Assembly: GCA_018340805.1 (NCBI GenBank)
Contig: JACMZG010001908.1
Location: forward strand, 19,069,879 to 19,133,878
DNA length: 64,000 bases
Reading direction: 5' to 3'
From: Microvelia longipes
Lineage: Eukaryota > Arthropoda > Insecta > Hemiptera > Veliidae
The notes below the pieces were generated by a model. That model worked only from the letters and a program-made list of their open reading frames with translations, was not told where the DNA came from and did no database searches. The number at the start of each line of letters is the position of its first letter. Position 1 is the first letter of the stretch. This document shows, one piece after another, positions 22,761-35,559 of the stretch. The position numbers were made by a program, and so were the translations under genes.

Positions 22761-25289
22761 AGAATCAACTAAATTCATTTTATATCATGTCGAACAATAA
22801 TCATTGTTCGCGGTGGGCATAAACTGTTAAGGGCAAAGTAGGAAGGCATCATTTCTCTATTTCAAGAAAAGCTAAAATACTTCAATATTGATTGCAACTG
22901 CCTATTTCAAACCTTTTAAGGCTGCTGGGTATAAACGCATATGTCTTTATACCTTTTAAAAAATTACTTTTCGGTGAGAATAAAAGTGAAAAAAACACTT
23001 TACTTGTCTGTATGATTATTTATTTATACTCACTTTTTTATCAAATATATATTATATTTTTTTTCGCACATATATTTTGGTTATCAGGAAGCCTTATGTG
23101 GAACAAAAAGCACACTAAAGCAGAGAAATAAATTCTATAAAATAAACAAATTAAACATAAATAATTATTGAAAGTCGGTTGAAATTGGTATTTATTATTA
23201 TTTTATTTAAAATATTCTATAAGTATTGGCGCTAGAATATTTCTATAGTATAGGAATTGAATTAGAAATAAATTGTAAATTACATGGGACAAGTTCTCAT
23301 CGGTATGAGCCGTATTGTTTTTCATCATAGATACCGCTGATGATGAAAATATTATAAATAAGCTGGCTTTGAGCACATACAATATGCTTATTGATGTATT
23401 TAAAGGTATATCACAAAGTCAATGTCTATTTTCAAATCATAGTCATCATCTATTTCAATCAGACTAGTTATAGGTCGTTTTAAATTTTCATAAGGTTTTT
23501 CAGATAACAAAAGTTGAAAAAAGTTGGGGGCCGATTTCGCACCCTCCTTACTATTGATGTCTCCAAGAGTAAGGAGACATCCTACTGTATGATTATTTAT
23601 TATTTATTAGTCTACTATCTTAGTCAGTTCTTACAATAAGTGACCTTGAAGAGGGTCACTTATTGTACGGAGAAGTGAGCTAAGCGAACCTGCAAAGCGC
23701 CATATAACAAGAAAATTTACTATGTACCTAACAAAATGACATGCAATAAATAATTATAATAAAACAACAAATAATACAAATTAAAAACTAACCATTACAA
23801 AACAACAACCAACAAATACAAAAGAACAACCAACCAATACAAGATTTCTTCTAAAGGTTCTAATTGTTTGCCTTTAGTCCGGTGGTTGCCTCACTTTGAA
23901 CTAGGAAGAGGTAAAATATACTTTTTTTTAAAGTGACTAGTTGCATGTCAAGCCTGTAAAAAGTGTTAAATGGAAAATCGATTTTTCGGTCAGGCTTTCC
24001 TCAGGTTTATATTATTGTGCCTTTGCTATTTATATAATCTTGAGATCGAATTGCTTACTTAATTTTTCTAAACATACATTTGAAGTAAATTGCTAAATGA
24101 AATACAGAGCGGTAAAAATTCCTGACTATATAGGAATTTATTTATGGATTGTATGTATTTATGATATCCTTATCAGGAACATATTGTGAATATTTTTCTA
24201 ATCATGTATATATCCGAATCCTACTAAAAACCCTCGTATCATAAAAAACGAAATGCAATCATTGACAACTAGGCGAGCATTTTTTACTCCGTAATCACAA
24301 GCAACATTCTCTCAATCAAAGCGAGCCCTGTTATTTAATTATACATTCATTTACAATAACTAGGCCAGAAAAGCGAGCCCAAATATTTTTTAAATCTTGA
24401 TACATTTTATAATATTTAGGCGAGTGAAGCAAGCCAAGGCATGTTATTTATATTGAAATCAGTGTGAACTTATAAGTTAACCACACAACTATGTCAAGGG
24501 CTGCAATTGTATAGCTTTATATCTGGTGATGAGATTAATACTACGATCGTTTTGAACTGAAGTAAGCCTCTGAGTTTTTATTCTGATTGAATGACTGACT
24601 TTACATCTGTATGACGTACGTATTACGTCAATATTTCCTTTGTTAGCAATTTTATCAATATCTGTGAAAAGCCAATACTTGCTAAGCAAGCACTTTTTCT
24701 TCAAACAAAGCAATTATTTTCTAATAAAGATTAAATTTTAATAAAAATATTAAAGTTATTTGAAAAAGATTGAAAATAATATTGATAAAGTAGAATAATG
24801 ATTAAGGCCTTATTTTCTGTTAGCAGGCATCTGGAGTTAGTTCGGTTTTTTGATCCTTTTCTTCATAATAAATAATTGCCTAAATCTTTTCCAGGATATA
24901 TCCCGACTATACATCGGCTCGGCAAAAATATTGTATTATTATTCTCTTGGTTAAGCTCTACTGTGGATTGATGTTATGAAAAACTTTTCTCTGATCCCTT
25001 GTTGGCTTTTTATAGGCCGAGGTTTTTCCCATTAAAACTAAAAATGTATATATTTTGTTGTATAGCTTTGTTATTATTTTAGAATTTTTCAAAAAAGTTG
25101 TTCTCAAATTAGTATTAAATTTTTATAAAAAACTTATTATTTCTGCAAACATCAATTTCATTGCTTAAAATACTCTTAATAATATAGCAAAGTTTGCAAG
25201 GGATGATTCCAAGCTCAATTTTCAAAATTACTCTTGTGTACAAAGAGATTAAAGCGTTGATATTGCGTTTTGACTCAATACTTGAGTAT
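22761..25289. other. Unassigned DNA; hairpin and GCGAG motifs
   Basis: A perfect 13-bp stem (ACAATAAGTGACC / GGTCACTTATTGT) lies at 23633-23666. Short AAGCGAGCC-type words recur at 24304-24440 and GTGAGCTAAGCGAACC at about 23687, echoing the tail modules of family A without the rest of the element. Open frames at 22892 and 24489 show no recognised domain. Confidence 0.45.
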
Positions 25290-25575
25290 TTTACTCTTAA
25301 ATACGTACTTAAGCTAGACATTATAGAATAATACGTACTTAAGCTAGATATTATAGAATAATACGTACTTAAGCTAGACATATTACAGACTAATACGTAC
25401 TTAAGCTAGACTTATAGATAATACGATAATAAATACGTATTAGCTAACATTATAGAATAATACGTACTTAAGCTAGATATTATGAATGAATACGACTTAA
25501 GCTAGAATTATAGAATAATACGTACTTAAGCTAGCCATTATAGAATAATTCGTTCTAAAGCTAGACATAATAGAA
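25290..25575. repeat. 30-bp minisatellite, about nine units
   Basis: Units follow AATACGTACTTAAGCTAGAC then ATTATAGAAT. Central units are degraded by small deletions, the outer ones are cleaner. The 88-codon minus-strand frame at 25115-25381 is mostly this repeat. The array ends about 35 bases before a family A head, but unlike the arrays at 11.6 and 19.2 kb its unit is not recognisable in family A. Confidence 0.85.
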
Positions 25576-25604
25576 TGCATGATATATAAGCTATCGTTGT
25601 AATA

Positions 25605-25770
25605 CTCTTTATTTTTTCTCACCTACCACCGTTGGTATATATAGAGAAAATAATGTGTTCACTCTAAAGATCCGAAGCAGAGTTTTCAGCATAATTATCC
25701 GTTTTAGACATTTTGATGATCTGAGTGTGTTTAATCATGTTGTCTGTCAGTCTATTAGTACGTTCACATA
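25605..25770 (+). repeat. Family A element, head fragment
   Basis: TTTTTTCTCACCTACCACCG, GAGAAAATAATGTGTTCAC, AATTATCCGTTTTAGAC, and TTGTCTGTCAGTC in family order. This copy resembles the one at 6189 (CACCTACC, GTTCAC), so the two may be a subfamily. Confidence 0.65.
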
Positions 25771-26154
25771 GTATTCTAATACGCGGATAGTATTAAGTAC
25801 GATATCTAAATACGGTTACATATGCTATAAGAACCACACGGAGGGAATCCAGTCGGATACGCTAGAACTAGGGAGATGGAATCTTGATAGATCCCTCGAT
25901 GCGCTGTATGTACCCTCAGATGCGATTGTATTTAACAGATAACCTTCCCGTAGGACTTTATTTCACTTGGATATTACCGTAGTTCATCAAATAACTTTTG
26001 GAATATTATTTCGTTAGTGTAACTTTATTATTATACAAAGAAAATCATATTTGTTTTTAACTTCCTTGTATCCTATTTAGACTTTAACTATAAATAGGCA
26101 ACTTTAACTATAAACAAACATCAAATAATAAATTATTTCTGGACCAGGTTTGTC
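25771..26154. other. Unassigned DNA
   Basis: About 25800-25970 is less AT-rich, with GGAGGGAATCCAGTCGGATAC and GGGAGATGGAATCTTGATAG, but gives no long frame and no recognised repeat. Confidence 0.4.
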
Positions 26155-26532
26155 AAAAAAAATATACTAAAAATTCAAAACAGAGTTCATAGATGACTAC
26201 ATATAGGTACCAAATTTCAAATAGTTTCAAACATTTTCACTGGCATCATGAACTTACAGATTTTTCGCTCTTATTAAGTCACAAGATAGCTCCATAAGTC
26301 CAAAAGATTAGTTTTTAAACCATGTTTCAACTCGCTACCATAACACACTGAGAGCTATGCTAACAAAACACACATATTCACACATACAGACAGACAACTT
26401 TGTAAAAACCACTTAGAAGGTCTTAAGAACTCATAAACTGATAAATCATGTGAAATCTAGGTATCAGATTTTTGTTTGATCACAATACTTTCCTCCCTAC
26501 CTATGGTATCAATGAAGAAAAGTAAAAATAAG
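26155..26532 (-). repeat. Family A element, head and part of body
   Basis: Reverse-oriented head: CACATACAGACAGACAACTT, AACCACTTAGAAGGTCTTAA, ACAATACTTTCCTCCC and the end GAAGAAAAGTAAAAATA. Part of the body is kept on the left (CATGTTTCAACTCGCTACC). No 5S-like segment. Confidence 0.7.
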
Positions 26533-28637
26533 TATTTAGTTTCTTAAAGCTTTTGAACAGGTAAAGTTTTCCTTAGCTAAAATAAAATAATTTTAAAACT
26601 TTTTTCTTAATTTTTATGGTATGAGCTACGTATTTTAGATTTATGCGATTTAATCTATGACTAACCCTCTGTCTTCTTTTACTAAATTTATATATTTTTT
26701 AAAGTTATTAAATTGAACCTTATGAATTTTTTTTTGCTATCATAATTTCAGGGGCTGGGTTTTCTGGTTTGGACCTTATTTCCTTACACCCTAGATTTAT
26801 CTTGACCTCAGTAAATTTTCATTTTTTTTTTCTTCGGATTATTTTTTAAAAAGAAGGTTTAGGAAGTTTTTCTTCTCCGGAAATTTGGGGATGTCCAGGA
26901 AAATGTGTAAATTATGTATTTAATATTTTGTATACCTTCACATTTTGTAATATTAAAGGTCTATCTTGTGAAGAAATGTTTTATATAAGTTTAATAAATA
27001 AGAAATTGGTTGTAAAAAAAATTGGGGAAATTTTTTTTGAAAGTTCATGTTTGGGTCAGATATATATTTCTATGGTGTAGTATAATAAATAATATATCAA
27101 AGTAAAAAATAAAACGTTTATTTTAGGTTTACACTCAGACCGAAAAAAGGGTCTGCAGTTTCTTACAAAATGCGTAGTGAAATTTTGTATTATAAATTTT
27201 TACTTTAAAGTAGCAAAATATATTTATATTGTGGTTATGTGAGTGCTTTCTGTACATTCACGTGTATTTTGAATCTAATGCTATCTGATAATTGATTAAA
27301 ATTATCGATGGTATTTAAAAACGCTAGCAGATATTGATTAGTACGTATTCCGTATTCCTGTTATGAATATTATAGTAATTCTTACTCATTTCAAGAAAAT
27401 TATTATTTGTTTTGACGGAGATTTTGTGGTATAAAATGATCTTTAATAAAAAAAAACTCTAGAATTAAAAGCTATTATTTTTTTACTAATTATTTTTCTT
27501 TAAGAAAAATAAGTTTTTTTTTTTAAGAACTACATAATTAATCTTTAATATTTGTAAAGATTACTGAGATGTACACTATTGTGTACGTAGCAGCATGTGA
27601 GAAAAAAAATTGATTAATTAAAAATAAAGCATTAGTTTTTAACACTACTATTGTCTCGCTATATCTATTCTACATACGGAATTATTTATAAGCTTTTAAT
27701 TGGAAAAATGTTTGGAATGAGTGTATCTGAAGAATATATGAGTTGAAAACCTTAATTTTTATTAATTTCAATTCCAACCTGATTTAACTTTCAAGCTTTT
27801 TACTTTACAAACGTTTTACGAGTTTATAAAATTTTATTACTTTCATAAAATCCATTGTTTGGTTAGTGCTTACAAAATTGAACTTTATATTTGTATCAAC
27901 AAATATTATATCAACAATATTATCTTTTGAAATAATTCAAAAGATAATATTGATACTGAAAAATACGTTTTGAAGATAAAACCTTGTGATGCAGTAAAAA
28001 GACAAAAAGGTGGTTTACTAGAAGAAAAAACACTGAATATACTTTACAAAAAATGAAAAAGGTGAGGCACGTACCACCATCGTTTCCATTGCTGGGAAAG
28101 GAAAATCTATTGCTAAACACGCGGAGAAAAATGACACGTTTTTAACGTGAAGATAAGAGAAAATTAAAGGGGAAAAAGAAATGAAAAAAGGAAGAATATT
28201 TGATTAATAGGTAACGTACTCTAATTTGCGAATATTCTATCTTGTAGATTAGAGCGTTAGCCTATTATATTTATTGAATAGTATAGTAGGATAAAAAAAA
28301 TATAGTGCATCTTACTAGAGGTCAACTTATGAAATGAAATTTATGGTGTTTTCTGTGAAATCATAACTCCTTTTACTTGTATAGGTTGATAATGTTTGTC
28401 TATTAAAAGGGGCATATTTACGGCAGAAGCAATTAATTATTTAGAAAAAAATTCAGTACGATCGATTTTTCATAAGGCTAAAATATATGCCAGTAGATTA
28501 TCTTATTATAGTGGTCATTGGTACATTTAAACCAACGGAAGATTGGTAGTACCATTCCAATCCAGTAACCAATGAAGTATTGGAGGTTTTCCTTTTTATT
28601 ATAATTTTACGTCTTATTAAGTTGTGGTACCCGAATT
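26533..28637. other. Unassigned AT-rich DNA with one strong hairpin
   Basis: A hairpin at about 27909-27955 pairs TATCAACAATATTATCTTTTGA with the nearly complementary TCAAAAGATAATATTGATA across a short loop. The 66-codon frame at 27920-28120 overlaps it and is not convincing. Nothing else recognised. Confidence 0.5.
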
Positions 28638-28850
28638 TTTATTTTTTCTCATTTATACCAAAAGTATATTGGTAAAGTATTGGGGTTTCAAAAAAATCCG
28701 AAACCGGGATGTCACCGGCATTATCCGTTTTAGGTATTTTTACTACTTCCTGAGTGGTTTTCATAAATTTTTCTGTCTGTATATATGTGAAGTTATCATC
28801 GCATCTCCAATTGTAGAGGCATCATTTTGCATAACCTACAGGAATCATGC
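28638..28850 (+). repeat. Family A element, head fragment
   Basis: TTTTTTCTCATTTATACC, GGTAAAGTATTGGGGTTTC, AATCCGAAACCGGGATGTC, and TTCCTGAGTGGTTTTC in order. The 79-codon frame at 28624-28863 simply reads through this repeat. Confidence 0.75.
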
Positions 28851-30018
28851 GCATTTCCTTTGAAAAAGACATAAAAATGAGTAATGCTTGATAGTTAAGT
28901 AATGCTTAAGTTATTATGCATAAACCGGAACCTTAAGCAAAAAATGGTATGTTAAACATGAAATCACGAGTTTCAAACGAAATTCGCTTGACATGAATAT
29001 TACCGCACCATAATTTTTTACTTCGTTTCTGTCTAAACCAACGTTTTATATTTTTAATAATTTAATATTGCAATTCTATTTTATTGAAAATAGGGGAATA
29101 GTATTTTCATTTAGCATCTAAAATATTTTTACTACTACTGAAAATAGTTATTAGGCTTTAGTAATAATGATGTCTTTAATCACGTCTCTTAAATAGAAGT
29201 TATAAAAGGCATAAAAACTTTTTAATTCTAAAACTTCTAAACTCACTTGACTAATTTAACATTTAACCTTTTATTTTATAAAAAGAAGAATAATTTTATA
29301 AATTTTTCGACTAAAAAATACAATTATTTTTTTTCTCAAATTTCATTTTGCGGTGAAAGCTAAAAAAAAAATTTTTTTCTAGTCAAGTATTTATTTATAA
29401 ATATAGTTCTACGATTAATATTTAAATAGCATGTAATATTTAAGAGCTTAATAGAAGTAGTATAATTATATTACCTTCTTAATAATTCTGTTGTAATGTT
29501 TTATTCTGTATTATATTTTTTAAATATTTTTCTTTAGGGAAAATAAAATGTTAATTTTTAGTGAAAAGTGAACTTGTTTTAAGATTTTTTTCTACTCGAA
29601 AGTTTTGAGTAAAAGCTTTTAAAGATAATTTTATACTTTAAAGTTTTTTTACAGAAAATCTCTTATGAAGACTTAGTTAAAACATTAAATGGATCAAGAA
29701 AAGGAATTAGTTAATAAATTAGAAGACTAAGTAAAAGGGCCAATAGAGAGGCAAGTTAGGTCAGGTGGCAAATGGGAAAAGGTTTAAAATCCGGATCAAA
29801 AGGTATTAAAATGGAGAGAGGAGTAAAATGGAGAGATGAGGACTCAAAGTCACTTCCTAGACCTCAACTAAACTTTTCTCTTATTATCTGTCTCAAACCA
29901 GTCCAACAGAACTGTTGTTTAAAATCTGTTTTGAATTTCTTATTCCACTGTGTGATTTCTTATTTCAAGTCTACCAAGTAATACTTTAACCTTTATTAGC
30001 ACGAAGTCAAACTCATAT
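28851..30018. other. Unassigned AT-rich DNA
   Basis: A purine-rich patch at 29690-29860 gives short frames without recognised domains. No repeats recognised. Confidence 0.5.
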
Positions 30019-30240
30019 TTATTGCAGACAATAATAAGAAAGGTGCATTTTTTCCCAATAAAATTTGTATTTCAAATTATTTACTGAAAAATGGCATATG
30101 GAATAATTTGATCCATATGAATTAATTTTAAAGTTTACTGTTGTTTTTTGGGCATGTTGTTCAAGGCGGGACAAGTATCGCACCACAGCGGATTTATTTA
30201 GGACTATTCGTGGGTTATTCCTTATTGCTTTAACCACTTT
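30019..30240 (-). pseudogene. Possible Tc1/mariner-type transposase relic (N-terminal part)
   Basis: The minus-strand frame contains KVVKAIRNNPRI near its start, a word resembling the helix-turn-helix linker of insect mariner-like transposases, followed by a Leu-Ser-Arg stretch and later Ile-Asn-Ser-Tyr. Similarity decays quickly and would need several frameshifts to continue. No catalytic Asp residues and no terminal inverted repeats were found nearby. It may be a chance likeness. If real, it is a dead fragment. Confidence 0.25.
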
Positions 30241-31784
30241 TTATTTTCAGACTTCTAGCTGCTTTATTCTATTGAAAAACTGCTTCAAAATTGTATTAGT
30301 AAAATAAAGTTCTAGCGGTAATGACTCTTATCACGTGTGATAATAATAATGCATGTCTTTTCGATGCATTTTAAAAAGTATTATAACTATATTTATGCAA
30401 ATTTAAATTGAGAAACGGAATATTAGTGGCAATTCTTGTTATTTATTCTTGTTCAATATTTTAAAAAAATATTGTGCACGTAATAAACTTTAACCTACTT
30501 TTCGTTCAAAATATAAAATTATTACGTCGAATTTAAAGAAATTATTGTGATTCTTGGACTTTATGTGATTTTTAATATTTACCTTTTAAATATTATGCAG
30601 TTTTTGTTTTATTTTTGGTGATGTTTGAAGATAGTGTAAAGACTGAAACATATTACATTTTATTTTTTAAATTATTAGTGGAATTAAAGTGTATATTTTA
30701 ACCTTTTTATTATGGAGTTCTACACAAAGAATAGAATAGAACATTAGAAAACGTATTGATTACCTTTATTAATTTAGTATTTATAAAATATGTCAAAAAT
30801 TTTATTTAATATGCTTCTCCCGCAATCAAGCAATATTGTATTTCATTATAAAAGCCTTTTAAAAGTACATGCAAAACTTCGTGGTTGTCAAATATGATCT
30901 CTCGGCCTCATGATGCTTGGTGATCGTTAATGATTTGACAATAAAACTTTTTATGAAAAATTGTCGGTAGGATTTTAGCTATCAACCCGTCTTTTGTCTA
31001 TTTTAAAATAGGTTAAATTTGCTAAAATTAATTCGAACGTGACGTGAAGTCCCATCAACTTTAAGTTACCAAACTTCGGAGTTAAGGGTACAGGAATTGA
31101 AGCGTTAAAAAAATCATGGATGACCCTGCACGTATTTTACATATTTTAAAATCTGTTTGTAAACCATAAAATAATTTTTTCATGATAAATTAATTTTTGC
31201 GTCGAACTGTCACATTTATTAATAGACATATTTTTTTTTTTATTTGGAACGTTCAAAATTTTACCAGCTTATATATTCGAATATATAACTTGTATATATT
31301 GTTATTTAGAAGTATGTCACAAACACATGACACATTTTGACTTATTTAATTTGTTAGAAGCATGCGCATGCACATAGAGCAGGACCAGAGCATAGTTTAA
31401 AATTAATATTTTATTTGTTGTTCCGTCTAAAATATCTAAATTTTAATATAAACTTGAATTTTCGCATAATGTTAAACTGCATGCATAGCATAGGGATGTG
31501 ATAGTGAAGTGCTGGTTTACATCATTTAAATGTTTTAGTTTGTATTATACGGATATGAGGATAACACGTTTCTTGCCATACTGGTGATATGTGGTGTAAA
31601 ACATAGCTCTTTCAGAGTTAATGTTTTATTCGCTTATAAATAATAAGCAAAAGTCTTCACCCAAAGGAATTTGTTACTTCTTTATGTCATTTAAATAGAA
31701 TATACAACATATTTTATAATACCTCACCTTATCTTTATTACATTTGTGACTATAAATGATAATAGGTGCGTTTAGCTGTTATTT
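30241..31784. other. Unassigned AT-rich DNA
   Basis: No gene, RNA or repeat family recognised. A near-palindrome GCATGCGCATGC lies at about 31361-31372. Confidence 0.5.
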
Positions 31785-31910
31785 ATGGTCATTTGGGTAC
31801 TAGCATTAATAATATTGGGATCATCCGTATTATTTACTGCGTTGGGTCAGTTTGACGGATTAGCTATCAAATCACTGTTTGGCAATGAGCTTCGTGCATC
31901 TCATCACTAG
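31785..31910 (+). CDS. Short ORF with signal-peptide-like start (41 aa), uncertain
   Basis: An ATG opens a 41-codon frame ending at TAG. The first 20 residues are MVIWVLALIILGSSVLFTAL, a compact hydrophobic stretch with small residues at its end like a signal peptide. The remaining 20 are polar and mixed (QFDGLAIKS...) and end in two His. The DNA from 31800 to 32060 is less AT-rich than its surroundings and the codons are not the Phe/Ile/Lys/Asn mix that chance gives here. It could be a small secreted peptide, the first exon of a longer gene, or chance. No family is recognised and no splice donor was confirmed. Confidence 0.25.
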   Translation: MVIWVLALIILGSSVLFTALGQFDGLAIKSLFGNELRASHH

Positions 31911-32424
31911 ATCATAAATCAGATTATCCCTTGGGTCGATTCAATAAATAATCGGTCCTATTAATCCGTAACGTAAATGAGGTCGCAGCCGTGTCCGGAT
32001 CGTATAAGCTAAATCAATCCAACAGATAATTTATCGAATTTATCCGAGTAATTCGTCAAATTTGCTTAAGCAATGTGCCGTTTGTGCTAACGTTGTTTAT
32101 AATATATGTTTAGAAATGTATTTAATTGGTGTATTAATTGACGTTTGATGCATTATGTACTTCTATATCCAGAATTGCTACTTACCTACTATTGGTAGTA
32201 TCTTTATTTAGGTAGTATATGTATGTTAGCTGATTGTATGTCGGAATAGCTGTTTACATTTTGGAATGATTGTTTCCTCCTTCTGAGTAAACTATCTCGG
32301 TGTGACGAAATAGCAGATTTCTTTGCTAATGGAAAAATTATTTCCGTTAGCTTGTTGTATGTAGGTTGAATCGAGTAACATCTCGTGTTTCGTAGTGTCA
32401 CTAGTTCCTCGTATGAGTTATTTT
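31911..32424. other. Unassigned DNA, locally less AT-rich
   Basis: Between 31911 and 32060 ATCCG, TCGG and CCGTAACG words raise GC content, but no long frame is present. A 65-codon frame at 32204-32401 on the minus strand has no recognised domain. Confidence 0.4.
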
Positions 32425-32690
32425 TTTACTTTTCCTCAATAATAAATAAGTATACAGGAAAGTATAGTGTGAGCACTAAAAATCTGAAACCGTCGTTTCA
32501 CCTTTATTATCCGTTCCAGGTGTTATAAGACAACAAAGTTGTCTGCCTGTAGGTGTATGTGTGTGTCTGTTAACATCGTAGGTCCAAGTTTATTCAGAGA
32601 GTTGAAACTTGGTACAAAAATCAATGTTCTAGGTTCTAGGTGTAGTTCAGCTATAAGGAAAATAGTATTGTACATTATTATGAAATAGGA
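32425..32690 (+). repeat. Family A element, head plus start of body
   Basis: TTTTTTTACTTTTCCTCAA, ACAGGAAAGTATAGTGTG, GAAACCGTCGTTTCACC, ATTATCCGTTCCAGGTG, TGTGTGTGTCTGTTAACATCG, and GAGAGTTGAAACTTGGTAC follow the full-length order. The copy stops in the early body at about 32690. Confidence 0.75.
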
Positions 32691-33567
32691 ATTTCAAAGG
32701 TATCTTAGAAATTTGTAAATAAATATGAAATATTATGTTCTACATACTAATTATTTTCTTAAAAATTCATGAACTTTTTAGCAGGTTTGTTTAATATAAA
32801 CCCTACATTCTTTATCTTGTTTCTAATTTTTAAAAATCACTCCTGCTGTAGAACTTCTAAAAATTAATATTTTTTAAAAAGAAAAAAAGATACCTTCAAA
32901 TAATAATAGCTTAAGCTTTAAACCTCTGACGACGAATAAGACCTGACGTTGCTCTAAGCTTATCCCAAGTGTCGGATTACTCTACAGGTTTTACTTAGGC
33001 TTTGAAAAGTTTCGTGGCTTTTTGTGAAAATAAAGTAAAATAAAATCCCTTAAAACACAATAAAACCGATGTTGGGTTTCAGCAAGAAAAGTTTTTTTAG
33101 ATAAGTCTTTTTTGCACGTTTTACTTAAAGTAATTAAATTTGAAGACAAAACAAACTTTCACTTTTATTTGAAGTCTGTCTTGTTATTTTCTATTTGTAG
33201 ATGCCTCAATACTATTTTTATCTGATTATCTTTTTATTCTTCTTTTAATCTAAAATAACAATATCAACATTAAATAAGAGAGATGTGTGTGAAAATAAAA
33301 GAAATACTGGTGCAGAGGTCCGCAAGCGAAAAGGATTTCCTTTAAAATTCCATCTTTCTTGCTCAACAATTTCTGGCTGAGTCTTCGCTTTATACTTTAT
33401 AACATTATCCGTAGCGTTACTGCTTGTTACTTAATTTCCTATAGATCAACCAAAACGGAATTGCAGAGCATTCCCGTTTTTTAAATGGGTATTAAAAGCA
33501 ACACAAAATTTTAAAAGTAAACATTTTTAAAGCACTTTTCCGGGCGGAACATTTCAGTTACACTAAC
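32691..33567. other. Unassigned AT-rich DNA
   Basis: No coding frame, RNA or recognised repeat. Confidence 0.55.
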
Positions 33568-33826
33568 ATTATAGTACAATACAAGGCTAAAATCAGTAGA
33601 CTGCGTGAGCAAATCATGCGAGGGAGCCAATAAGGTTATTCCTGGAAGATAAACAACGTCCTCAATTTCAAATCAGAAATTGGTTTATAATTAAAATTTT
33701 TTATATTTGGTTTATGTATGGTTTATATTATTTTAAAATTTGGTATATATACAATCGACCTTATTGGTTCCTCAACTCTACTTTCCCACGCTGTCAACTG
33801 ATTTTAGCCGTATGTCGTACTATAAT
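33568..33826. mobile_element. MITE family C, copy 1 (259 bp)
   Basis: The ends are inverted: ATTATAGTAC..GGCTAAAATCAGT on the left and ACTGATTTTAGCC..GTACTATAAT on the right. A second inverted pair lies further in (AGGGAGCCAATAAGGTT / ACCTTATTGGTTCCTC), so the arms are about 75 bases. The middle carries an AT-rich insert of about 80 bases that copy 2 lacks. No transposase is present, so it would rely on an enzyme from another locus. A TA duplication is possible but cannot be separated from the ends. Confidence 0.8.
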
Positions 33827-35256
33827 TCCTTAAAAACACTATCGAATATGTTCGATAATACACATTGTTTTTTTTAAATTTTTTAAAACCCTGATAGCAA
33901 AAAATTCTGTTTTTTGTAAGTTTTTTTTGGTATTGTATTATTCAATATTAAAGTAGATAAAAGATTCTTTAATTCTTAACCTTATAAAATGGCTGCATGG
34001 CTAATAAAGGCCAATGCCAAAAAAAAAAAATCTCAACCTAGTTTTTTTCCATCCTAAAGAATTGTTATACTAAAAAAATTGGAATCGAAAAGAAGTAAAT
34101 AAATAATAAGAAAAAATGAAAAAAAAATGTGTGGTATATTTGCGTAAAGTTATGATTATTTTTTTATAAAAAATGAAAACGTATACATTTTTCTTGATAG
34201 CAAAAATGTCTGTTTTTCAGAATTGTAAAAAATTATATTATAATACGTTGTAAAAACGTAAAAGAGATTTTATTTCTGAACTTGGTTTGCACTCCACTGA
34301 ATAAATATTATAACTTTATGTTTTTATTACCAGAAAGAAGAACTTTTAAAAACTTGTAGACTGTATTGAAAAACCACTTTACTAAGGGTTATCCTTTAGG
34401 ATAATCTTAGGTTTAAGAAGGAAATTTATGTTTTTCTTTATATGTCATTACATAAAAATATTATTTTAATTAATGTTTTCTGGATATTTTAAATTTTTTG
34501 AAATGTATTTAAAACTGATTTTTGAGATATATGAAATGTAATTATTACTTGCTTTTGGTTTTAATTTTTTAGAATTACACTTTACAATATCATTGCAAAT
34601 TTAAATAATTTGTACTATAGATTCCTTACGTTCCAGATTTTAATCTAGAAGTTAAAAAAACCTCAGAAAAAGTTTAACTTGAGAAAACCTTTTCCATTCC
34701 TGCGTAGCCCTTAGGCCAATATTCTTTATATTATGTTTTTTTAACCTTCATCTCCTCTCCTAAGAATAAAATTCTTTGAAAACTAAACCGAGCTACTTTT
34801 AACTTTTTGTCCAGATTAAGAAATTTTATAAAGAATAAAAATTAACACTGAAATTGTTTCTAGTTTGGATAAAAACAATTGTTTAAATATTATTTCTGTG
34901 AAATTCATAACTTTCATAACTTTTCCATTTTCAGTTTTTTAAAATTTTTTTATGTTTGTTATCATAAAACGTAAAACACACAAAAACAGTTAAGGGGTTG
35001 TTTTTATATTTTTAGTGGTTTTATGAATAAACTTTTAAAATATACTATTTTATGATTCTTTAGTGGTTGTAAAATCAAGTTTTTATACTATATTTCATGT
35101 TTATTAATATTGTTATGAGCCTTAAAATTTAATTGCATTTTTTTTTGTTTTTGCCTGCAATTTAAATGGCAAAACTCCACATCATCCAAAAGATTATTTT
35201 AGAGCAAATGTTAGACAAAAAATATTGTATACGAGGTGTTTAGATGAAAAAAATGA
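33827..35256. other. Unassigned AT-rich DNA
   Basis: Long A- and T-tracts (for example ten A at about 34020). No gene or repeat family recognised. Confidence 0.55.
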
Positions 35257-35312
35257 GATATATAATATATATATTATATATACTATATATATATATATAT
35301 ATATATATTATT
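35257..35312. repeat. (AT)n microsatellite
   Basis: AT alternation of about 55 bases broken by a few TT, AA and C interruptions. Confidence 0.9.
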
Positions 35313-35559
35313 TATACCAAATTATAAGACAAAAACTTTATAAGGAACTATTTTAAATATTCAAGCTTCCTCAAAAGCTTGAATATCCAAATTCTTTGTT
35401 TGAACATTAAAATCCCTTACATTGTAAACCTGTAATTAATTCATACAATCTATTGTTTGTTTAAAAATTGTTTAAATTTATAAAATATGCTTTCTTTTAA
35501 ATAAATTTATAAAAAAACGCATATTCTTATATGCGCAAAAAGTGTGCCGTCTTTAGTAT

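Noticed and set aside
25290..25575. CRISPR-like array of 30-bp repeats
   Set aside because: Units are contiguous with no unique spacers, and the window is eukaryotic. It is a minisatellite.
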